DNA from: Sphingomonas sp. PP-CE-1A-559
Lineage (GTDB): Bacteria; Pseudomonadota; Alphaproteobacteria; Sphingomonadales; Sphingomonadaceae
NCBI RefSeq assembly: GCF_004340965.1
Contig: NZ_SLYA01000001.1
Span: 620,001 to 684,000, forward strand
Direction of reading: 5' to 3'
Length of the DNA stretch: 64,000 nucleotides
The translations under genes and the position numbers were made by a program. Numbering within the stretch: the first letter of the stretch is position 1; each line of letters begins with the position of its first letter. This document shows positions 10,177-18,797 of this stretch, piece after piece. The notes under the pieces are model-generated. The model was given only the letters and a program-made list of their open reading frames with translations, searched no databases and was not told where the DNA came from.

Positions 10177-10270
10177 CGATCTAGGACAAAGTGGGTAGGG
10201 CCGCGGCTTCGAGAGGGCGTAGGAGCAATCCGGCGCCCCTTTTTATTCATTCGAACATCCAGAGGGCTTC

Positions 10271-10534
10271 ATGGCGAACACGCCGCAGGCGAAAAAGCGT
10301 ATCCGTCGCAACGACCGTCGCGCGGAAGTGAACGGCAACCGCGTCGGCCGTATCCGTACCTTCATCAAGAAGGTCGAGGCTGCATTGGCTTCGGGCGACA
10401 AGGGCGCAGCGACCACCGCACTCGCAGCGGCACAGCCTGAGCTTCAGCGTGGCGTCGCCAAGGGCGTGCTGCACAAGAACACCGCGAGCCGCAAGTTCGC
10501 GCGTCTGACCAAGGCCGTGACCGGGCTCGCCTAA
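10271..10534 (+). CDS. rpsT: 30S ribosomal protein S20
   Basis: Small basic protein of 87 residues that binds 16S rRNA early in 30S assembly. The sequence [17 protein letters not shown] and the C-terminal block [15 protein letters not shown] are typical S20 signatures. An AGAGGG ribosome site precedes the ATG. It lies between mutM and dnaA and is followed by a strong terminator. Confidence 0.98.
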   Translation: MANTPQAKKRIRRNDRRAEVNGNRVGRIRTFIKKVEAALASGDKGAATTALAAAQPELQRGVAKGVLHKNTASRKFARLTKAVTGLA

Positions 10535-10561
10535 GCGACCGATCATTGTCGAAGCTGATCA

Positions 10562-10590
10562 CCCGTCGGGACATTCCCGGCGGGTTTTTT
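10562..10590 (+). terminator. Rho-independent terminator of rpsT
   Basis: CCCGTCGGGA and TCCCGGCGGG pair over 10 positions (one G-T pair) around a 3-nt loop and are followed by six T residues. This is a textbook intrinsic terminator 28 bp after the rpsT stop. Confidence 0.9.
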
Positions 10591-10961
10591 GCGTATGCGA
10601 AGGGAACCGCCGGGGAGTCCGCATAACCCTAGGATTCGCCACGATTCGTGTGATCGAGAATCACGTCACGCAATCGCGGAAATTGCAAAAAATGCGTAAA
10701 GACAGCGACTTATAAAAATATCGACGCATTTCCGCGGCTTGATCAAGTCAACCCGCTTTATTTCGAAAATGTGACGCCTCGGGGCCTTGCTAGGATCGTC
10801 GATCGCTTCATAACGGGGCTCACAGCGACGGTGGTTTCCACCGCTGCATCAACAAACAGGGCGAAGATGCCGGATGACCCTTGGGGTCGTCAGGGGGACC
10901 ATTTTCTGTCGGGACTATATCACCCGCGCGAGCAATCTCGCGGGGTCGGAGAAGTGTGCGC
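10591..10961. other. rpsT-dnaA intergenic region
   Basis: About 370 bp without a gene. The middle (roughly 10,670-10,780) is much more AT-rich than its surroundings and holds short A/T tracts near 10,686 and 10,710, so it probably carries the dnaA promoter. I looked for the DnaA box TTATNCACA on both strands and found no convincing copy, so I do not call an origin here. A GGAGAAG ribosome site at 10,948-10,954 serves dnaA. Confidence 0.5.
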
Positions 10962-12476
10962 GTGACGAAGTGGCAAGGATCTGTGACGCATGCGAGCGAG
11001 GCCGAAAGGGCCTGGGCTCGCGTTCGTACGTCCTTGCGCGAGTCGGCGGGGGCGCGGTTGTTCGAACAGTGGTTGAAGCCGATCGAGCTGATCCCGGGCG
11101 AGGACCGCGACACGATCCGGCTCGCGCTGCCGTCGGCGTTCATGACCAACTGGGTCCGCAATCACTATGCCGACCGGCTGGTGCTCGAATTCAAGCAGAT
11201 CCTGCCCAACGTCCGCACCGTCCAGATCGAGACCAGGGCGCCGGGTCGCGCACCCGTCGTGCTGGCGATCGAGCCGGTGGCCGACGCCATTCCCGCGAAG
11301 CCCGTTGCCGATCCGCTACCGGTCGAAGCCAAGCCGGCTCCTAAGCCGGTCGCTGACCCTGTGCAGGCAACGATGAAGTTCGGCGTCGATCCGTCGCTGA
11401 AGCCAGCGCCGGCGCCCGTCGTGACGTTGGCCCCGGTCGGCGTGCCCGCTGAACGTCCGCCGCTCGATCCGCGCTATACATTTGCGCGATTCGTCGTCGA
11501 TCCGTCCAACAAGGTCGCGTTCAACGCCGCCAAGGTGCTCGCCGAGCCCGGTCCGGTGCGGTTCAGCCCGTTGTTCCTCCACAGCGGTACGGGGCAGGGC
11601 AAGACCCACCTCATGCACGCGATCGGCCACGCATTCCTCGAGCACAATCCGCACGCGATCGTGCTGTGCATGTCCGCAGAGCGGTTCATGTACGATTTCG
11701 TCGCGTCGATGCGCGCGCGCGACACGCATGCCTTCAAGCAGCGCCTGCGCGGTGCCGACCTGTTGCTGATCGACGACCTCCAGTTCATCGCCGGCAAGGA
11801 TGCGACGCAGGAAGAATTCTTCCACACGGTCAACGAGATCATGGCGGCGGGCAAGCGGCTGGTCATCTCCGCCGATCGCTGCCCGCAGGCATTGGAAGGC
11901 GTCGAGGCGCGGATCGTCAGCCGGATGTCGGTCGGGCTGGTCGCAGACATCAAGGCGCCCGATCTGGTGCTGCGCCGGACGATCCTCGACCGGAAGCTGG
12001 TCGACCTGCCCGACATGCGCGTGCCAACCGACGTGCTCGACCTGCTCGCCAGCCGCATCCATGCCAACATCCGCGAGCTGGAGGGCGCACTCAACCGCGT
12101 CGTCGCGTATGCGCAGCTGACCGGCGACACGATCGATCTCGACTTCGCGGTCGCGACGTTGGGGGAGGTTCTGCGAGGCGCACAGAAGCGCGTGACGATC
12201 GACGAGATCCAGAAGCTGGTGTCCGCGCATTTCGAACTGAAGCCGCTCGATCTGATTTCGGCGCGGCGCGCACGCGCGGTGGCGCGGCCGCGGCAGATCG
12301 CGATGTATCTGGCGAAGCGCCTGACAACTCGTTCGCTCCCCGAGATCGGCCGGAAATTCGGCGGGCGCGATCACTCGACGGTGATCCATGCGGTGCGGAA
12401 GATCGAGGAACTGCGCGATTCGGACCGGGACATCGACGCGGCGGTCCGTGTGCTGATGCGCGAGCTCGAAGGCTAG
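10962..12476 (+). CDS. dnaA: Chromosomal replication initiator DnaA
   Basis: AAA+ initiator that binds DnaA boxes and melts the origin. Domain I (TRAWARVRTSL-like start, here AERAWARVRTSLRES) is followed by a long Pro/Ala/Val-rich linker (roughly residues 95-160). Domain III then carries Walker A GTGQGKTHL and Walker B LLLIDDLQF. Domain IV ends with the DNA-binding signature GRDHSTVIHAVRKIEEL. The frame is open back to 10,881. I chose the GTG at 10,962 because GGAGAAG lies 7 nt before it (504 aa); GTG at 10,956 is possible. It stands alone and converges on trpS. Confidence 0.96.
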   Translation: MTKWQGSVTHASEAERAWARVRTSLRESAGARLFEQWLKPIELIPGEDRDTIRLALPSAFMTNWVRNHYADRLVLEFKQILPNVRTVQIETRAPGRAPVVLAIEPVADAIPAKPVADPLPVEAKPAPKPVADPVQATMKFGVDPSLKPAPAPVVTLAPVGVPAERPPLDPRYTFARFVVDPSNKVAFNAAKVLAEPGPVRFSPLFLHSGTGQGKTHLMHAIGHAFLEHNPHAIVLCMSAERFMYDFVASMRARDTHAFKQRLRGADLLLIDDLQFIAGKDATQEEFFHTVNEIMAAGKRLVISADRCPQALEGVEARIVSRMSVGLVADIKAPDLVLRRTILDRKLVDLPDMRVPTDVLDLLASRIHANIRELEGALNRVVAYAQLTGDTIDLDFAVATLGEVLRGAQKRVTIDEIQKLVSAHFELKPLDLISARRARAVARPRQIAMYLAKRLTTRSLPEIGRKFGGRDHSTVIHAVRKIEELRDSDRDIDAAVRVLMRELEG

Positions 12477-12493
12477 CCTTCCCCTCCGTGTGC

Positions 12494-12540
12494 TCCCGCG
12501 AAGGCGGGAGCCCAGACTGGACCCCCGCCTTCGCGGGGGA
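12494..12540. repeat. REP-like palindrome
   Basis: Imperfect palindrome with arms built on CCCGCGAAGGCGGG and CCCGCCTTCGCGGGG around a short AT-containing centre (CCCAGACTGG). The same design recurs at 26,058-26,105. Such REP-type elements are scattered through sphingomonad intergenic DNA. Confidence 0.75.
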
Positions 12541-12592
12541 ACAAGCTGCATGGGGTATTCCGACACGTAGCCGTATCGCCCGTATTTCCCCC

Positions 12593-12672
12593 GTCATCCT
12601 GACGAAAGTCAGGATCCAGAGTTATGGACGCCGCGCTTTATCGCTCTGGATCCTGACTTTCGTCAGGATGAC
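12593..12672. repeat. Long inverted repeat, 29-bp arms
   Basis: GTCATCCTGACGAAAGTCAG starts a 29-bp arm (12,593-12,621) repeated exactly in inverted form at 12,644-12,672, with a 22-bp loop. It lies between the convergent dnaA and trpS genes and could end transcription from both sides. Equally, it could be a dispersed repeat or a miniature mobile element. Confidence 0.8.
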
Positions 12673-12682
12673 GGAACAGGGG

Positions 12683-13690
12683 TTAAACCTGCAACCCCAT
12701 CGCGTCCTGCGTCTGCTTGAGCACCGGTGCCGCCAGCGCCCGTGCCTTCTCCGCGCCTGCCTGCAACACCGCCGTCACCGCGCTGCGATCATCGAGCAGC
12801 CGCACCATCTCGTCACGGATCGGCCCGAGCTTCGCCACCGCGAGATCCGCCAGCGCAGGCTTGAACGCGCCGAAGCCCCTGCCGCCGAACTCGCCGAGCA
12901 CCGTCGCCACGTCGCTATCCGCCAATGCCGCGTAGATCGTCAGCAGGTTGCGTGCTTCCGCCCGGTCGCCCAGCTCCTCGACCGTCGCCGGCAGCACGTC
13001 GGGATCGGTCTTCGCCTTGCGGAACTTGTCGGCGATGGTGTCGTCGCTGTCGATCAGCTTGACCACCGATTGCTCGGACGGGTTCGACTTCGACATCTTC
13101 GCCGACGCGTCGCGCAAGCTCATGATCCGCGGCGCGGCTTTGCTGATCAGCGGGGCGGGGAGCGTGAACAGGTCGACGCCGTAGTCGCCGTTGAACTTGG
13201 TGGCGATGTCGCGCGCGAGCTCCAGATGCTGCTTCTGGTCCTCGCCGACCGGCACGTGTGTCGCGTTGTAGAGCAGCACGTCGGCCGCCATCAGCACCGG
13301 ATAGTCGTACAGCCCGACGCTCGCGCCCTCGCGGTTCTTGCCCGCCTTGTCCTTGAACTGCGTCATCCGGTTCAGCCAGCCGACGCGCGCGACGGTGTTG
13401 AGCAGCCACGCCATCTCGCTATGCGCCGGAACCCGCGCCTGGTTGAACAGGATCGACTTCGCCGGATCGATCCCCGCCGCAATCATCGTCGCGGCGACCT
13501 CGATCGTGTGCGACGAGAGCTCGGCGGGCGCGATCCATTCGGTCGGCGCGTGCAGATCGGCGATGAAGAACATCGACTCGCCGCCCTGTGCGGCGACGTC
13601 GTCCTGCAGCGTCACCCACTGCTTCACCGCCCCCAGGTAATTGCCGAGATGGAGATTACCGGTGGGCTTGATGCCGGAGACGACGCGCAT
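12683..13690 (-). CDS. trpS: Tryptophanyl-tRNA synthetase
   Basis: Class I aminoacyl-tRNA synthetase charging tRNA-Trp. In 335 residues, the HIGH-like motif is TGNLHLGNYLG near the N-terminus and the KMSKS loop is AKMSKSNP near residue 200. Length and motif order are normal. It lies 9 bp downstream of murJ on the same strand, an arrangement seen in other alphaproteobacteria. Confidence 0.97.
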   Translation of the reverse strand: MRVVSGIKPTGNLHLGNYLGAVKQWVTLQDDVAAQGGESMFFIADLHAPTEWIAPAELSSHTIEVAATMIAAGIDPAKSILFNQARVPAHSEMAWLLNTVARVGWLNRMTQFKDKAGKNREGASVGLYDYPVLMAADVLLYNATHVPVGEDQKQHLELARDIATKFNGDYGVDLFTLPAPLISKAAPRIMSLRDASAKMSKSNPSEQSVVKLIDSDDTIADKFRKAKTDPDVLPATVEELGDRAEARNLLTIYAALADSDVATVLGEFGGRGFGAFKPALADLAVAKLGPIRDEMVRLLDDRSAVTAVLQAGAEKARALAAPVLKQTQDAMGLQV

Positions 13691-13699
13691 GGAAAAACC

Positions 13700-15265
13700 T
13701 TACTTGGAACGACGCAGAAGCGTGGAGATGTCGCCCAGTCGGAACGCGCCGGTGAGCAATGTCGCGATCGCATAGACGACGCCGCCGGTCGCGACCAGCA
13801 CGAGCATCGCCCCCCAGCGCTCGACGCTGGCACCCGTCACGAACGGCTGGAACAGGTCGTTGAGGAAATACATAACGACGCCCATGATCAGCGCGGCGAC
13901 CAGCAGCCGCCATGTCCGCCGTCGCAGCCGCGCATCGGGGGTGAAGTGTCCGCGACGGACCAGCGTCCGGTACAGCATCGCGACGTTGACGGTGCTGGCG
14001 ATCGCGGTCGCTAGCGGCGGGCCCATATGGCCGAGCGGCTTGATGAAGGCGAGGTTGAGGACGAGGTTCACGACCATCGACATCGTCGCATACCGCACCG
14101 GCGTACGCGTGTCGGAGCGCGCGTAATAGCCGGGCGTGAGGACCTTCACGAGGATGTACGACGGCAACCCGATCGAGAACGCGGCCAAGGCCTGCGCGGT
14201 CAGTACGCTGTCCTCGAGCGCGAACTTGCCGTGCTGGAACAGCGCCCCGACGATCGGCACGCCGCAGACGATCAACGCGACCGTCGCGGGCAGCGTGAGA
14301 AACAGCGCAAGTTCCATGCCCCGGTTCTGCGTCGCCATCGCCTCGGCATCTTCACCGCGACCGAGCTGGCGCGAGATGGTGGGAAGCAGGACGGTACCAA
14401 GGCCGATCCCGATCAACCCGAGTGGGAGCTGGTTCAGCCGGTCCGCGAAATAGATGTACGAGACCGAACCCGCCGGCAGCAACGCAGCGGCGAGTGCGGT
14501 CGAGACGACGAGGTTGATCTGCACCGCGCCCGCGCCGGCGGCGGCGGGCCAGATCAGCGACATGAGCTTCTTTACGTCGGGATTGAGCTGAGGACGCTTC
14601 AGCCGAAGCCTCACGCCCGACGCCCGGCATGCCCAGATCAGCCATCCGAGCTGCAACGCCCCCGACACCGTTACCGCGATCGCCTGGTTGCGCGCGGTCA
14701 GTAGTGGCTGGTGCTCGTGGAACAGCAGCAGCGCGGCGATCAACGTCGCGTTCAGCAGGATCGGCGCTGCCGCGTTGATCCAGAATTTGTGCAGTGAATT
14801 GAGGATGCCGCCGAGCAGCGACACGAGGCTGATCAGCAGCAGATAGGGCAGGGTGATCCGCGAGAGGTGAACGACATAGTCGAACCGCTCCGCGCTCGCG
14901 CCGTTGAACCCGAAGGTCAGCAGCCACGTCATCGGCCACGCCGCGAGTTCGAAGATCGCAGTCATCAGGATCAGCGTCGGCAGCAGCACCGACAGCGCGT
15001 CCTCGGCGAACGCGATCCCGTCCGGCAGGCCGCGGCCATCCTTATCGCCGACCTTCCGGTTGAACATCGGGATGAACGCGGCGGAGAACGCGCCCTCCGC
15101 GAAGAGCGCGCGGAACATGTTGGGGAGGCGGAACGCAATCAGGAACGCGTCCGACGCGAACCCCGCGCCGACGAACCGCGCGAACAGCGAGTCGCGCACC
15201 AGCCCCAGGACCCGGCTGGCAAGCGTCAGCCCGCCGACCGATCCCAGCGCCTTGGTGAGATTCAT
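13700..15265 (-). CDS. murJ: Lipid II flippase MurJ
   Basis: Inner-membrane protein of the MOP superfamily that flips lipid II for peptidoglycan synthesis. The 521 residues start with the typical MNLTKALGSVGGLTLASR and continue through about 14 hydrophobic segments. The conserved ARFVGAG and NMFRALFAEGAFSAAFIP blocks of the first helices are present. It is followed closely by trpS; secB lies just upstream on the same strand. Confidence 0.95.
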   Translation of the reverse strand: MNLTKALGSVGGLTLASRVLGLVRDSLFARFVGAGFASDAFLIAFRLPNMFRALFAEGAFSAAFIPMFNRKVGDKDGRGLPDGIAFAEDALSVLLPTLILMTAIFELAAWPMTWLLTFGFNGASAERFDYVVHLSRITLPYLLLISLVSLLGGILNSLHKFWINAAAPILLNATLIAALLLFHEHQPLLTARNQAIAVTVSGALQLGWLIWACRASGVRLRLKRPQLNPDVKKLMSLIWPAAAGAGAVQINLVVSTALAAALLPAGSVSYIYFADRLNQLPLGLIGIGLGTVLLPTISRQLGRGEDAEAMATQNRGMELALFLTLPATVALIVCGVPIVGALFQHGKFALEDSVLTAQALAAFSIGLPSYILVKVLTPGYYARSDTRTPVRYATMSMVVNLVLNLAFIKPLGHMGPPLATAIASTVNVAMLYRTLVRRGHFTPDARLRRRTWRLLVAALIMGVVMYFLNDLFQPFVTGASVERWGAMLVLVATGGVVYAIATLLTGAFRLGDISTLLRRSK

Positions 15266-15291
15266 CTAAGCGCGCTCCGCCCCCGTGTCGT

Positions 15292-15804
15292 TCAGGCCTG
15301 GCCGAAATCGCCGACGTTGGGCTGGATGCCCTGCTGCTCGGACTGCTGGAGGTACAGCTGCGAGAAATCGATCGGCTCGAGCAGCAGCGGCGGGAAACCA
15401 CCGTCACGGACCGCATCCGACAGCACCCGGCGTGCGAACGGGAACAGCAGGCGTGGGGCCTCGCCCAGCAGGAACGGCTGGACATGCTCGGCCGGGATGT
15501 TGCGCAGCCCGAACAGGCCCGCGTACGAAAGGTCGACGATGAACGCGACTTGGCCCTCGCTCTCGGCGCGGACGTCGATCTTCAACACGACCTCATGCAC
15601 TTCGTCGCCGACCTGCGCCGCGCCGATGTTGAACTGCACGTCGATCGCCGGCGGGGTCTGGTTCTGGTAGACGGCCGGTGCGTTCGGGTTCTCGAACGAC
15701 AGGTCCTTGACGTATTGCGAGATCAGCCCGGCAGCGGGGACCGTGTCTTCACCGTTCGCGAGAGCCTGGTCGGGCATGGTGAAGCCGTTGTCCTGATCAT
15801 CCAT
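15292..15804 (-). CDS. secB: Protein-export chaperone SecB
   Basis: Cytosolic tetrameric chaperone that delivers unfolded preproteins to SecA. The start MDDQDNGF at 15,804 gives 170 residues. Recognisable SecB blocks are YVKDLSFENPNAP and the C-terminal PPLLLEPIDFSQLYLQQ. The frame is open far upstream, but that part is antisense to the TimA-like gene and low in protein character. It sits 26 bp before murJ. Confidence 0.96.
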   Translation of the reverse strand: MDDQDNGFTMPDQALANGEDTVPAAGLISQYVKDLSFENPNAPAVYQNQTPPAIDVQFNIGAAQVGDEVHEVVLKIDVRAESEGQVAFIVDLSYAGLFGLRNIPAEHVQPFLLGEAPRLLFPFARRVLSDAVRDGGFPPLLLEPIDFSQLYLQQSEQQGIQPNVGDFGQA

Positions 15805-15945
15805 TCGTCGTGTCCTTAGAGAATAAGCGGAAAATTGGGACCGAAGCGGACCGCTTGCGCGTTCTGTTCGATCGAGGTGGTGCGAGTAGCAGTGCCGAAG
15901 GGGCGTTTCAACGGGCGCGGGTTTGAATAGCTGCGGGTTTGCCCT

Positions 15946-16617
15946 ATGTTGAAGCGAAGATCGGAGGCACGGTTGTTTTACGTAGTTCTTCTCGCGATGG
16001 TTGCAGGCTTCTTGGCGATGCGACTCTATAGCGTGCTCGGCAAGCGGACAGGGCATGAGCAGCCCTTGCCACGTGCGGCCGAGGACCGTCCTGCGCTCGC
16101 CGCCGTGCCGCGAACCGTCGAGGCGGTTCCCGATGCGCGCGAGGTCGCCAATCGCAACCTGGAGCCCAAGGCGGAGTCTGGTCTGCGGGCGATCGTCGCG
16201 GGCGAGCCCGGTTTCGATGTCGCGCGCTTTCTCGAAGGTGCGCAGGCCGCGTACCGCATGGTGCTCGAAGCCTTCTGGAAGGGCGACGAGGATGCGCTTG
16301 CCGATCTCGCGGTCGACGATGTCCGTGCGGCGTTCGTCGAGGCGATCGAAGCGCGGCGCGAGGCCGGCGAAGTGCTCGACAACCGTCTCGTGTCGATAGA
16401 GCGTGCGCTGATCGCCGATGCAACTCTCACGGGTCGCGAGGCGCGTATCACGGTCCGTTTCGACGCGGACATCGCGGCCGTCACGCGCGACGCGGAGGGC
16501 AATGTCCTCGCTGGGTCGTTGACCGACGCGGTCGAGACGCATGACGTCTGGACGTTCGCCCGGACGCTGAAGAGCAGCGATCCGAACTGGAAGCTTGCGG
16601 ACACCGACGAAGCCTGA
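15946..16617 (+). CDS. Tim44/TimA-family membrane-anchored protein
   Basis: A 223-residue protein with one N-terminal hydrophobic anchor (FYVVLLAMVAGFLAMRLYSVLG) and a C-terminal Tim44-like domain, which includes FLEGAQAAYRMVLEAFWKGD. In alphaproteobacteria such proteins are thought to act as adaptors at the inner membrane. ATG at 15,946 or TTG at 15,973 may be the start. Its stop overlaps the start of mltA (TGATG), so the two are probably co-translated. A promoter lies in the 141-bp gap to divergent secB. Confidence 0.85.
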   Translation: MLKRRSEARLFYVVLLAMVAGFLAMRLYSVLGKRTGHEQPLPRAAEDRPALAAVPRTVEAVPDAREVANRNLEPKAESGLRAIVAGEPGFDVARFLEGAQAAYRMVLEAFWKGDEDALADLAVDDVRAAFVEAIEARREAGEVLDNRLVSIERALIADATLTGREARITVRFDADIAAVTRDAEGNVLAGSLTDAVETHDVWTFARTLKSSDPNWKLADTDEA

Positions 16618-17978
16618 TGGGTCGGGGCATGGGGGGAAGGCTCGGCGGTCTGGGACTGCCGATGCTGATGGCGACGCTGTTGAGCGCGTGCGTCGGTGGG
16701 GTGGAACCACCACGGTCTGGTCCGCCACCGGTGGACCGGACAGATGATCGATCAAGCGAACCCGTTCGCGTGCATCCGTCGCGCGATACCGGCGCATCCC
16801 CGAACATTCGCGGTATCCAATCGCCGGCGCGGATCGTCAGCGCTGTGCCGATGCTAGCATCACCGGTCGTCCCAGCGGTCGAACCTGTGAATGCCGCCGC
16901 TGCGGGCGTAATCCCCGGTCCACCGATCGCCAGCCTTCCGATCGACGATGTGCAGGCGCAAGCGGCGTTTGCGGCGTTCGTCACAAGCTGTCCGTCGCTG
17001 GTACGTCGCAACGACACGTCCGGGCTGACGCGCGGCGCGGATTGGCAGCCGGCCTGTACCGCAGCAGCATCGACCGATCGCCGTAATGCTCGGACGTTCT
17101 TCACGCAGTGGTTCGAGGCGGCGCAGATCGGTGACGGCAAGGCGTTCGCGACGGGATATTACGAGCCCGAGATCGCTGGGTCGCTGGAGCGACGGGATGG
17201 CTATGCGCCGATCTATGCGCGTCCGAACGACCTTATCGACGTCGATCTCGGCGCATTCTCGACCAGTCTCAAGGGCAAGAAGGTGCGCGGTCGCGTCGAT
17301 CGCAGCAACTTGGTGCCCTACTACGATCGCACTGCGATCGAGCAGGGCGCGCTATCGGGAAAGGCGCCGATCCTCGCCTGGGCGCGCGATCCGGTCGAGC
17401 TGTTCTTCCTACAGATCCAGGGTTCGGGGCGGCTGCGGTTGCCCGACGGCGAGATCCTGCGGATCGGGTATGCGACGCAGAACGGCCGCGACTATACCGG
17501 TATCGGCGCGCTGATGAAGTCGCGCGGGTTGCTCCAGCCGGGCCAGACCTCGATGCAGGGCATCGTTGCATGGCTCCACGCACACCCGGCCGAGGGGCAG
17601 GCGATCATGCGCGAGAACAAGAGCTTCGTGTTCTTCCGCGAACTCGAGGGCGCCCCCCTGGGGGCACTCGGCCTGCCGGTCACCGGTCAGGTGAGCGCGG
17701 CCGCCGACGTCAAGTTCGTGCCACTCGGCGCGCCGGTGTTCCTGTCGCTCGACCGGCAGGACGCGAGCGGCTTGTGGATCGCGCAGGATACGGGCGGCGC
17801 GATCAAGGGCAGCAATCGTTTCGATACGTTCTGGGGTGCTGGCGCGGCCGCCGAAGCGACCGCCGGCGGCATGGCCGGACGCGGCACCGCGTACCTGCTG
17901 CTGCCAATCGGCACCGTGGCGCGCCTGAACGGCCAAGCGAATGGGGCGCGATATGGCGGGCCGTCCGCTCAACCCTGA
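16617..17978 (+). CDS. mltA: Membrane-bound lytic murein transglycosylase A
   Basis: Outer-membrane lipoprotein that cleaves peptidoglycan glycan strands with 1,6-anhydro ring formation. The signal peptide ends in the lipobox LLSAC. The MltA core begins around FFTQWFEAAQIGDGKAFATGYYEPE. A 3D domain near the C-terminus has the catalytic aspartate region LWIAQDTGGAIKG. The 453 residues are within the family range, with a long Pro-rich spacer (residues 30-110) after the signal. Overlaps both the TimA-like gene and the smr gene. Confidence 0.93.
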   Translation: MGRGMGGRLGGLGLPMLMATLLSACVGGVEPPRSGPPPVDRTDDRSSEPVRVHPSRDTGASPNIRGIQSPARIVSAVPMLASPVVPAVEPVNAAAAGVIPGPPIASLPIDDVQAQAAFAAFVTSCPSLVRRNDTSGLTRGADWQPACTAAASTDRRNARTFFTQWFEAAQIGDGKAFATGYYEPEIAGSLERRDGYAPIYARPNDLIDVDLGAFSTSLKGKKVRGRVDRSNLVPYYDRTAIEQGALSGKAPILAWARDPVELFFLQIQGSGRLRLPDGEILRIGYATQNGRDYTGIGALMKSRGLLQPGQTSMQGIVAWLHAHPAEGQAIMRENKSFVFFRELEGAPLGALGLPVTGQVSAAADVKFVPLGAPVFLSLDRQDASGLWIAQDTGGAIKGSNRFDTFWGAGAAAEATAGGMAGRGTAYLLLPIGTVARLNGQANGARYGGPSAQP

Positions 17979-18579
17979 TGAGGCGCAGCTCTGGGCGCGC
18001 GTGATGGCGAGCGTGCGTCCGATGCGTGCGGTCGCCGTGCGCATCCCGGAGCGCGCGCCGCCGCTGCCGCCTCCACCCAAGCCGATCATCGGTCCCAACG
18101 GCAAGATCGTGCCCGCACCACCCGCGCCGATGGGGCGGGTGAAGCCGCTAGTCCGTACCGTGGTCACGCCATACGCGGCGCGGGCGGGGGCAAAGCCCGT
18201 GGTTGCCCGGCCTGTCGCCAAACCGATCACGGCCAACACGCTCGATGGCGGCTGGGACAAGAGGCTCACGCGGGGGGTGGTGAGTCCCGACAGCTCGATC
18301 GACCTGCATGGCCACACGCTGGCGTCCGCCCATGCACTGCTCGACGTCGGCCTGGGACGGGCTATCGCTCGCGGCGACCGAGTGTTGCTGCTGGTCACGG
18401 GCAAGCCGCCCCGTCCCGAAAGCGAACGCCCGCACGCGAGAGGCGCCATCCGGTCTGCGGTCACCGACTGGCTGGCCGGTTCGCGGCATGCCGACTCGAT
18501 CGCTGCGGTACGCGGCGCGCATCCACGGCACGGCGGGCAGGGCGCGCTGTATATCGTCTTGCGGCGCGGACGGGACTAG
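17953..18579 (+). CDS. Smr-domain protein
   Basis: A 208-residue protein with a Pro/Ala-rich first half and a C-terminal Smr domain (about residues 110-208). Its marks are the IDLHGHTL motif and the HGGQGALYIVLRR ending that matches the HGxGxG region of MutS2 C-termini. Smr domains are nucleases acting on DNA or RNA; the target here is unknown. The frame opens at 17,941, but ATG at 17,953 is the more natural start. It overlaps the mltA 3' end by 26 bp, so coupling with mltA is likely. Confidence 0.85.
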   Translation: MAGRPLNPDEAQLWARVMASVRPMRAVAVRIPERAPPLPPPPKPIIGPNGKIVPAPPAPMGRVKPLVRTVVTPYAARAGAKPVVARPVAKPITANTLDGGWDKRLTRGVVSPDSSIDLHGHTLASAHALLDVGLGRAIARGDRVLLLVTGKPPRPESERPHARGAIRSAVTDWLAGSRHADSIAAVRGAHPRHGGQGALYIVLRRGRD

Positions 18580-18797
18580 CTCTGCGATCGGATTCGCGCG
18601 GTCCGGGCCTAACGATCGTTACCCCAGACAGGTAATTGTATGCTGATCGCAAGCCGATGAGTTTGAGCACTTCGCAGCACATCTACTTCCCCCCTCCCTG
18701 AAAGGGAGGGGCAGGGGGTGGGTAGGCTTCCACGATTGCGTACCGTGCGGCTCAAGCGGGCCCACCCGCCCCAACTACTCCCTTCCAGTGAGGGGCA
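18580..18797. repeat. Intergenic region with G/C-tract palindrome
   Basis: A convergent-gene gap of about 218 bp. CCCCTCCCTGAAAGGGAGGGG at 18,691-18,711 folds on itself, and a second, degenerate palindrome follows (GGGGGTGGGTAGG near 18,714 against CCCACCCGCCCC near 18,760). This pattern resembles a dispersed noncoding repeat seen in related genomes. It probably also ends the smr and dapE transcripts. Confidence 0.5.

Noticed and set aside
10591..10961. Possible oriC next to dnaA
   Set aside because: The region is AT-rich, but I could not find DnaA boxes on either strand, and in alphaproteobacteria the origin often lies elsewhere.
11666..14014. Very long + strand frame across dnaA, trpS and murJ
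   Set aside because: Arg/Ala/His-rich and antisense or out of frame to three clear housekeeping genes; a product of high GC content.
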